64,000 nt of DNA from Bog-532 sp963824545. Its GTDB lineage: Bacteria > Actinomycetota > Actinomycetes > Streptosporangiales > Streptosporangiaceae. Below are positions 59,977 to 64,000 of this stretch, one piece after another (the stretch's first letter is position 1; the number at the start of each line of letters is the position of its first letter). The notes beneath the pieces are model-generated. The model ran no database searches. It was given only the letters and a program-made list of their open reading frames with translations, and was not told the DNA's origin. The translations under genes and the position numbers were made by a program. Where the stretch lies: assembly GCA_963824545.1 (NCBI GenBank), contig CAWGPP010000004.1, forward strand, positions 25,341-89,340. The letters run 5' to 3'.

Positions 59977-60969
59977 GTGCAGATGCCCCCGGCTGTGGCT
60001 GACTCGTGCCCGAAGCACATGGTGATGGGACCGTGCGGCGGGGTCCAGGCCGACGGCGGCTGTGAGGTTGTCCCGCGCCGGTGCGTGTTCGGTGCGCCCG
60101 CCGTGTGGGCGGAAGACCCGGTGCCGCCGGTCCCGCTGCGCACCACCCCGCTGATCCTGACCGATTTCACCGCGGAGCCTTATTCGACGCAGGGGCTCGC
60201 CTCGGTGGCAGCGGCGCTCCGGGCTTCCTGCGACGCGGTCCTGGTGGGGGAGCACCAGAACCGCCCGGACTTCCCGCCCACCCTGCACGCATCGTTGCTG
60301 CTCGAGGCGGGGGTGCGGCCATGGATGACGCTGGCCTGCCGGGACCGGAACCGGATTGTCCTGGAGCAGGAACTGGCCGGCCTGCGCCGTCTTGGGGTGG
60401 ACGCCGTCTTGTGCGTCACCGGGGACGCGCGCGGTTATGACGTCAGGCCGGACGTGACGCAGGTCTTCGACCTCGACGGGCCGCGGCTGGCCGCGCTGGC
60501 CGCGGCCATCGGGCTGCCCGCGGCGGTCCCGGAGACGCCCGGGTCGCCGCCGCGGCATCAGCGGGCGTTCCGGCTGGCCCAGAAGCAGCGCGCCGGGGCC
60601 GCGGTCGCGGTCCTCAATCACGCCGGCACCGGCACGGTGGCCGCCTTCATGGCGGATGCCGCGCGGGACGGCGTGACGATCCCGGTCATCGCCGCGGTCG
60701 CCGTCTTCACCGATGCGCGGTCGGCGGGCGTGCTCAGCGGGCTGCCCGGCCTGGAGCTCGATCCGCGCGCCGTGCGCGCCGTGCTGGACGCGCCGGATCC
60801 GGTCGCGGCGGGCATCACGGCCGCGGCGCGCGAGGCCCAGGCGCTGCTGCGCATCCCGGGCATCGCGGGCGTGAACATCTCCGGGCTGGCGTCGGCTCGC
60901 GGATATAAGTTCGCCGCGCAGGTCAAAGCCGAGCTGGCGCAGCGCATCAGGCAGGCACCACCGCCATGA
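59977..60969 (+). CDS. Methylenetetrahydrofolate reductase-like protein with an N-terminal MTHFR_C cysteine motif
   Basis: 330 residues. The first 45 hold CPKHMVMGPCGGVQADGGCE and a further Cys, the signature of the MTHFR_C domain (usually found alone or C-terminal, as in acetogenic MetF partners). The rest is an MTHFR/MetF-like barrel: LTDFTAEPYSTQGLASVAAAL, AVLVGEHQNRPDFPPTLHASLLLEAG, MTLACRDRNR, LCVTGDARG and GVNISGLAS. A normal MetF includes a similar TACRDRN/VTGD pattern. FAD or another cofactor may bind; the reaction is unknown. GTG 59977 or ATG 59983 starts it. ATGA overlap with a methyltransferase gene. Confidence 0.8.
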   Translation: MQMPPAVADSCPKHMVMGPCGGVQADGGCEVVPRRCVFGAPAVWAEDPVPPVPLRTTPLILTDFTAEPYSTQGLASVAAALRASCDAVLVGEHQNRPDFPPTLHASLLLEAGVRPWMTLACRDRNRIVLEQELAGLRRLGVDAVLCVTGDARGYDVRPDVTQVFDLDGPRLAALAAAIGLPAAVPETPGSPPRHQRAFRLAQKQRAGAAVAVLNHAGTGTVAAFMADAARDGVTIPVIAAVAVFTDARSAGVLSGLPGLELDPRAVRAVLDAPDPVAAGITAAAREAQALLRIPGIAGVNISGLASARGYKFAAQVKAELAQRIRQAPPP

Positions 60970-61745
60970 CCGGTGACGCCGGTGACGCGATGGCCGCCGA
61001 GTTCGGCACCGTGGCCGAGTGGACGGCGCAGGTCGCCGCGGACCTCGGCCCGGAGTACTACATTCCGGCGGCCTGCCGGGGCAGCGGGCATCCCTCCGCC
61101 CTGGACTGGCTGCTGACCGGGTTGGCGCCCCGGCCCGGTGCGGTGCTGCTCGACGCCGGGGCGGGCGTCGGCGGGCCCGCCGCGTACGCGCGAGAGCGGG
61201 CCGGCGTCCAGCCGGTCCTGGCCGAACCCGAGCGCGGCGCCTGCCGCGCGGCGGCCACGCTGTTTCCCGCCGCTCCGGTCGTTCAGGCCGATGCGACGGC
61301 GCTGCCGTGCGGGGATGCCTCCGCTGACCTGGCGTGGTGCCTCGGTGTGCTCTGCACCGCGTCCGGCCCGGACGCCCAGCGTGCCATGCTGCGGGAGTTG
61401 CGCCGCGTCGTGCGCCCCGTCGGGCGGATCGGCGTGCTGGTGTACGTGGCCCTCACGCCGCACCTGGATGACCCGCCGGCCGGAAACCACTTCCCGGCCC
61501 GGAGCGAGCTGAGCGCGCTATTGGATGCCGCTCGCCTGGAGGTGGTGAGGGCGGCGGACGCCGCGGGCATGCCGCCGCCGCCCCCCGCCTGGCGGGACCG
61601 CAGCGCCGCCGTCGAACGTGAGCTGCGGCGGCGCTTCGGGCACACGCCCTCGCTGGCCGCGGCGAGCGAGCAGAGTGACCGGATCGCCCACCTGCTCGGC
61701 TCCGGCCAGCTCACCTCCCAGGTCCTCATCCTGCGCCGCGGCTGA
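60966..61745 (+). CDS. SAM-dependent methyltransferase coupled to the MTHFR-like gene
   Basis: 259 residues. VLLDAGAGVGGPAAYARERAG is SAM motif I (about residues 60-80), VQADATALPCGDASADLAWCLGVLCT spans motifs II-III (in parts), and the DUF/UbiE-like layout is plain. ATG 60966 overlaps the preceding stop as ATGA, so the two proteins are made together. A methyltransferase beside a C1-carrier reductase suggests one pathway that moves a methyl or methylene group, but the acceptor is not evident. Confidence 0.85.
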   Translation: MTGDAGDAMAAEFGTVAEWTAQVAADLGPEYYIPAACRGSGHPSALDWLLTGLAPRPGAVLLDAGAGVGGPAAYARERAGVQPVLAEPERGACRAAATLFPAAPVVQADATALPCGDASADLAWCLGVLCTASGPDAQRAMLRELRRVVRPVGRIGVLVYVALTPHLDDPPAGNHFPARSELSALLDAARLEVVRAADAAGMPPPPPAWRDRSAAVERELRRRFGHTPSLAAASEQSDRIAHLLGSGQLTSQVLILRRG

Positions 61746-61917
61746 GGCCCAGCGGGGCGCGGGCTAACCGGGACGGGTGGATGATCCAGATGTTGGGCTC
61801 CCAGTAGTCGCCCAGATCGCGGTCGCGATCGCCGCCGCCTCCGCCGCTCCCGAATCGCCGGGCGTGTCCCACCCGCCCCCGGCTCAGCGCCTCCACCACG
61901 ATGTCCACGCCGGTCAC
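61726..61917 (-). CDS. Possible small protein, unknown
   Basis: A 63-codon frame from GTG 61917. VDIVVEALSRGRVGHARRFG is followed by a Gly run and the unusually non-GC-biased segment DYWEPNIWIIHPSRLAR. The stop overlaps the end of the methyltransferase on the other strand. There is no clear ribosome site and no family, so coding status is uncertain. Confidence 0.25.
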   Translation of the reverse strand: MTGVDIVVEALSRGRVGHARRFGSGGGGGDRDRDLGDYWEPNIWIIHPSRLARAPLGLSRGAG

Positions 61918-62002
61918 GGCGCGACCTCGACCCTGGTCACCCGGGCTGCCCTGGCCGCCCCGGCTGCGCTGCCTGGCTCCATCAGCTGGCCCCTTACCGT
62001 GG

Positions 62003-62257
62003 TCAGAGGTATTGCCCGCCGCCCTCATTGTCCCTGGCCACCCACTCGACGGCCACCACATCCGCCGGGTCGAGGACATCCCACCCGTCATCGCGGGAGA
62101 CCTCGACAAGCCCGTCGGGACGGAGCTGCACCGTGAGCAGCGGGTGCTTCTCGTCATTGAGGGTCCAGCGGGCGCTCAGCCCCTTGAACAGCAGCCTGAC
62201 CTGGCCCTGCTTGCCGATCACCGGCTGCAGCAGGTCAACTATGACCGTGCCTTCCAC
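62003..62257 (-). CDS. Small conserved-looking hypothetical protein
   Basis: 84 residues from GTG 62257, with AAGGTGG 5 bases upstream. VIVDLLQPVIGKQGQVRLLF, EKHPLLTVQLRPDGLVEVSRDDGWDVLD and VVAVEWVARDN look like a compact beta-rich protein with normal amino-acid usage. No family is recognised. It lies between convergent and divergent neighbours without an obvious operon. Confidence 0.55.
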   Translation of the reverse strand: MEGTVIVDLLQPVIGKQGQVRLLFKGLSARWTLNDEKHPLLTVQLRPDGLVEVSRDDGWDVLDPADVVAVEWVARDNEGGGQYL

Positions 62258-62357
62258 GTTGCCACCTTACGTTGGCCTCCCGGTAACGTGTCGTAGGCCC
62301 CGGCCGAGTCGTCACGAGAGCCCGGAGGCCGCCGGGGCAAGGGCCAGGAGGACGGCG

Positions 62358-62828
62358 ATGAGTTCTGCGCAATCCCCGGATCCGCGCGACGAGTCCGAGG
62401 CGGAACGGGACGACCGCAACCTCGCCGAACTGCTCCAGGAACTGCGGGTGGCCGGCCTGGGTGTGCAGGTGCTGTTCGGCTTCCTGCTGTCGCTCCCGTT
62501 CACCACCCGGTTCACCCGGCTGACCCACGGCGAGCGCGGCCTGTACCTGACCAGCCTGGTCCTGGCCGCGCTTGCGACGGCGCTACTGGTGGGGCCGGTC
62601 GCTTATCACCGGCTCGTGTTCCGCCGCGGCCAGAAGGAGAGGCTGGTGCGGTTCGCCAACGTGATGGCGATCCTCGGGCTGGCCGCCGTCAGCCTGGCCG
62701 TCTCGGCCGCCGTGCTGCTGGTCGCCGGTTACGTCGCCGGCCCGGTGACCGGAGGGGTGATCACCGCGGTCGTGTTCGGTGCGTTCGCCGGACTGTGGTT
62801 GGTGTTCCCGCTCACCCGCCGCCACTGA
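62358..62828 (+). CDS. DUF6328-like small membrane protein
   Basis: 156 residues. A charged N-terminus (DESEAERDDRNLAELLQELRVAGLGVQVLFGFLL, in parts) leads into four hydrophobic helices with the conserved-looking FTTRFTRLTHGERGLYLTSLVLAALATALLVGPVAYHRLVFR. This matches my memory of the DUF6328 family, of unknown function. ATG 62358 is preceded by CAGGAGGA. Stand-alone. Confidence 0.75.
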   Translation: MSSAQSPDPRDESEAERDDRNLAELLQELRVAGLGVQVLFGFLLSLPFTTRFTRLTHGERGLYLTSLVLAALATALLVGPVAYHRLVFRRGQKERLVRFANVMAILGLAAVSLAVSAAVLLVAGYVAGPVTGGVITAVVFGAFAGLWLVFPLTRRH

Positions 62829-62855
62829 GGCCCGTATGTACTTGCCCGCCGGGAA

Positions 62856-62882
62856 TTGACGACCCCGCAGCGAACGTAAAAT
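62856..62882 (+). promoter_or_regulatory. Promoter (TTGACG, TAAAAT) of a leaderless gene
   Basis: TTGACG (62856-62861) and TAAAAT (62877-62882) are separated by 15 bases. TAAAAT is exactly 6 bases before ATG 62889. It is the best -35/-10 pair among the leaderless starts in the window, though the spacer is short. Confidence 0.6.
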
Positions 62883-62888
62883 GCAGGG

Positions 62889-63557
62889 ATGGTGACAACC
62901 GACACGATGCGGCGCGCGGTCCCGCCGTCGGCCGTACCCCATGAGGCGGCGGCGGCCGGTCACAGTGCCCGTGAAAAGAGCATGTGGCGTCGGGTGTGGC
63001 AGCGGCTGATGCCGCCTCCCGACGCGGAGCTGGTCCTGGACCAGCTGAACCGGCAGCTGGCGGTGCTGGAGGGCGCGCGAACCGAGCTGGAGACCGGCTG
63101 GGTGCAGGGCGGCTGGTGGGCAACCAGCTCGAAGGACGGCGGCACGAGGCTGGCCACCGGGTACGCGGCCGCGGGCGGCCACCCAGGTCAGGTCGACGGC
63201 GCCTGCCTGGTCGGCGCGATCGTGCGGGCCGGGTCACGGCTGTCGGTTGCGGGCCCGGACGCGGCGCGTCCGGACATCGGCCGGGCGGTCGACGCGGTGT
63301 ACGACGCGCTGTGGACGTCCCGCGGCCAGCCGGATGTGCGGCTGCCCGGAAAGCTGGCGCCGGTGCCCCCGCCGGACGTTCGGCTGGCCCGGGTCCGCAT
63401 GCTGACCCGGTGGAACGACCAGGCCGGGCGCTCGCATACGGAGGTCCTGGCGATGGTGGATCGCGCGATCAGCGCCACCATCATGGACCTGATGTCCGTT
63501 TCGCGGCCGGCACAGGCCGAGCCGGCCGGCGCGCGCCAGAGCGTCATCACCGGCTGA
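62889..63557 (+). CDS. DUF6197-like hypothetical protein
   Basis: 222 residues, cytoplasmic, with a Pro/Ala-rich start. The pattern TELETGWVQGGWWAT, GQVDGACLVGAIVRAG, AVDAVYDALW and TRWNDQAGRSHTEVLAMVDRAI resembles DUF6197 proteins of actinobacteria, whose function is unknown. It is leaderless with a TTGACG/TAAAAT promoter. It converges with a truncated symporter gene 34 bases away. Confidence 0.72.
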   Translation: MVTTDTMRRAVPPSAVPHEAAAAGHSAREKSMWRRVWQRLMPPPDAELVLDQLNRQLAVLEGARTELETGWVQGGWWATSSKDGGTRLATGYAAAGGHPGQVDGACLVGAIVRAGSRLSVAGPDAARPDIGRAVDAVYDALWTSRGQPDVRLPGKLAPVPPPDVRLARVRMLTRWNDQAGRSHTEVLAMVDRAISATIMDLMSVSRPAQAEPAGARQSVITG

Positions 63558-63590
63558 CCCAAGGCGGCCGCCCGGGACGGGCCTCTGGCC

Positions 63591-64000
63591 GCCCACCCGC
63601 AGGTAGTACCGGTCTGGACGGCCGGGGCGGATATAGTTCTGCCAGATGTCGTAGGTCCACACGGCGTTGAACGAGGAGACGTTGGCGGCCATCCCGGCCA
63701 TGAACCCGGCCAGCAGGCCGGTCACCGCCACCCCGAGCACGCCGAGGGGCAGGTACTTGTTGTACAGCGCCGGGATGGCGTCGTTATACGTCAGGCCGCC
63801 GGCCGTACCCAGGCCGGGGATCAGCAGGATCGCGGCCATTCCCGGGATGACCGTGCCCAGCGGGATGATTACCTTTGGGTAGGCCGCGACAATCGGCGTC
63901 AGCCGCGCGGAGGACTCGTCCTTGGCCGACATGCCCCGCTGGACCTCGGCGAAGTTCGTGGTCCAGTAGGCGAACGACAGGCAGAAGCCCAGGCCGAAGA
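63591..64000 (-). pseudogene. Sodium:solute symporter (SSS family), 3'-truncated and cut by the window edge
   Basis: Central part of an SSS-family symporter: FCLSFAYWTTNFAEVQRGMSAKD, LTPIVAAYPKVIIPLGTVIPGMAAILL, then AGFMAGMAANVSSFNAVWTYDIWQNYIRPGRPDRYYLRVG (in parts). In complete members several more helices follow this block. Here recognisable sequence stops at about 63591, and the frame then reads on, without family resemblance, through the antisense of the DUF6197-like gene to a stop at 63234. The gene has therefore probably lost its C-terminal third. The 5' end lies beyond base 64000. Confidence 0.75.

Overview
The window comes from a high-GC actinomycete. The coding density, third-position G/C bias and many GTG/TTG starts fit this, as does the gene order folC, DUF4233, ndk, mreBCD, PBP2, rodA, radical SAM pair, rne, rplU, rpmA, obg, proB, nadD, rsfS, which is typical of Streptomyces, Streptosporangiales and relatives. 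A family such as Streptosporangiaceae is likely, but this is inferred from gene content only.

Bases 1-22165 are a conserved housekeeping block. It holds folate polyglutamylation, nucleoside diphosphate kinase, the elongation and cell-shape cluster (MreB, MreC, MreD with a very long basic tail, PBP2, RodA), a two-gene radical SAM/DUF2344 pair, RNase E/G, ribosomal proteins L21 and L27, the Obg GTPase, glutamate 5-kinase, an M48 peptidase on the opposite strand, NadD, RsfS and a phosphoglycerate-mutase-like phosphatase. Two genes here, rne and the phosphatase, are split by what looks like one missing C in a C run, and a third (DUF4233) may be.

Bases 22187-35103 are accessory and regulatory: a DUF222/HNH nuclease, an arsenic pair (ArsI-like, ArsC-like) behind an AT-rich operator region, a DHA2 efflux pump, a SnoaL-bearing sigma factor, mannose-6-phosphate isomerase, a NarL-type two-component pair, and several oxidoreductases.

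Bases 35123-38708 look disturbed. A short AT-richer stretch holds a probably frameshifted NPCBM-like gene. An ABC ATPase then runs out of frame into the C-terminal end of its permease, which points to an internal deletion. A TetR regulator follows, with a perfect 11-1-11 palindrome at its promoter.

Bases 38746-45574 carry two divergent hybrid histidine kinases, TenA, and a DGPF/ECF42 sigma pair. Bases 45778-54450 hold a hydrolase, a methyltransferase, and a catabolic island of LigA/LigB extradiol dioxygenase, an IclR regulator, a family III CoA-transferase, a citryl-CoA-lyase-like protein, an oxidoreductase and an amidohydrolase. The other genes of a classical 4,5-cleavage pathway are absent.

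Bases 54638-64000 hold methyltransferases, a Ser/Thr kinase, tRNA-Ala(GGC), a DHFR/RibD-type reductase, an MbtG-like N-hydroxylase coupled to a ribbon-helix-helix protein, an MTHFR-type fusion coupled to a methyltransferase, small conserved proteins, and a truncated sodium:solute symporter at the edge. Many genes appear to be leaderless, with a TANNNT hexamer 6-7 bases before the start codon.
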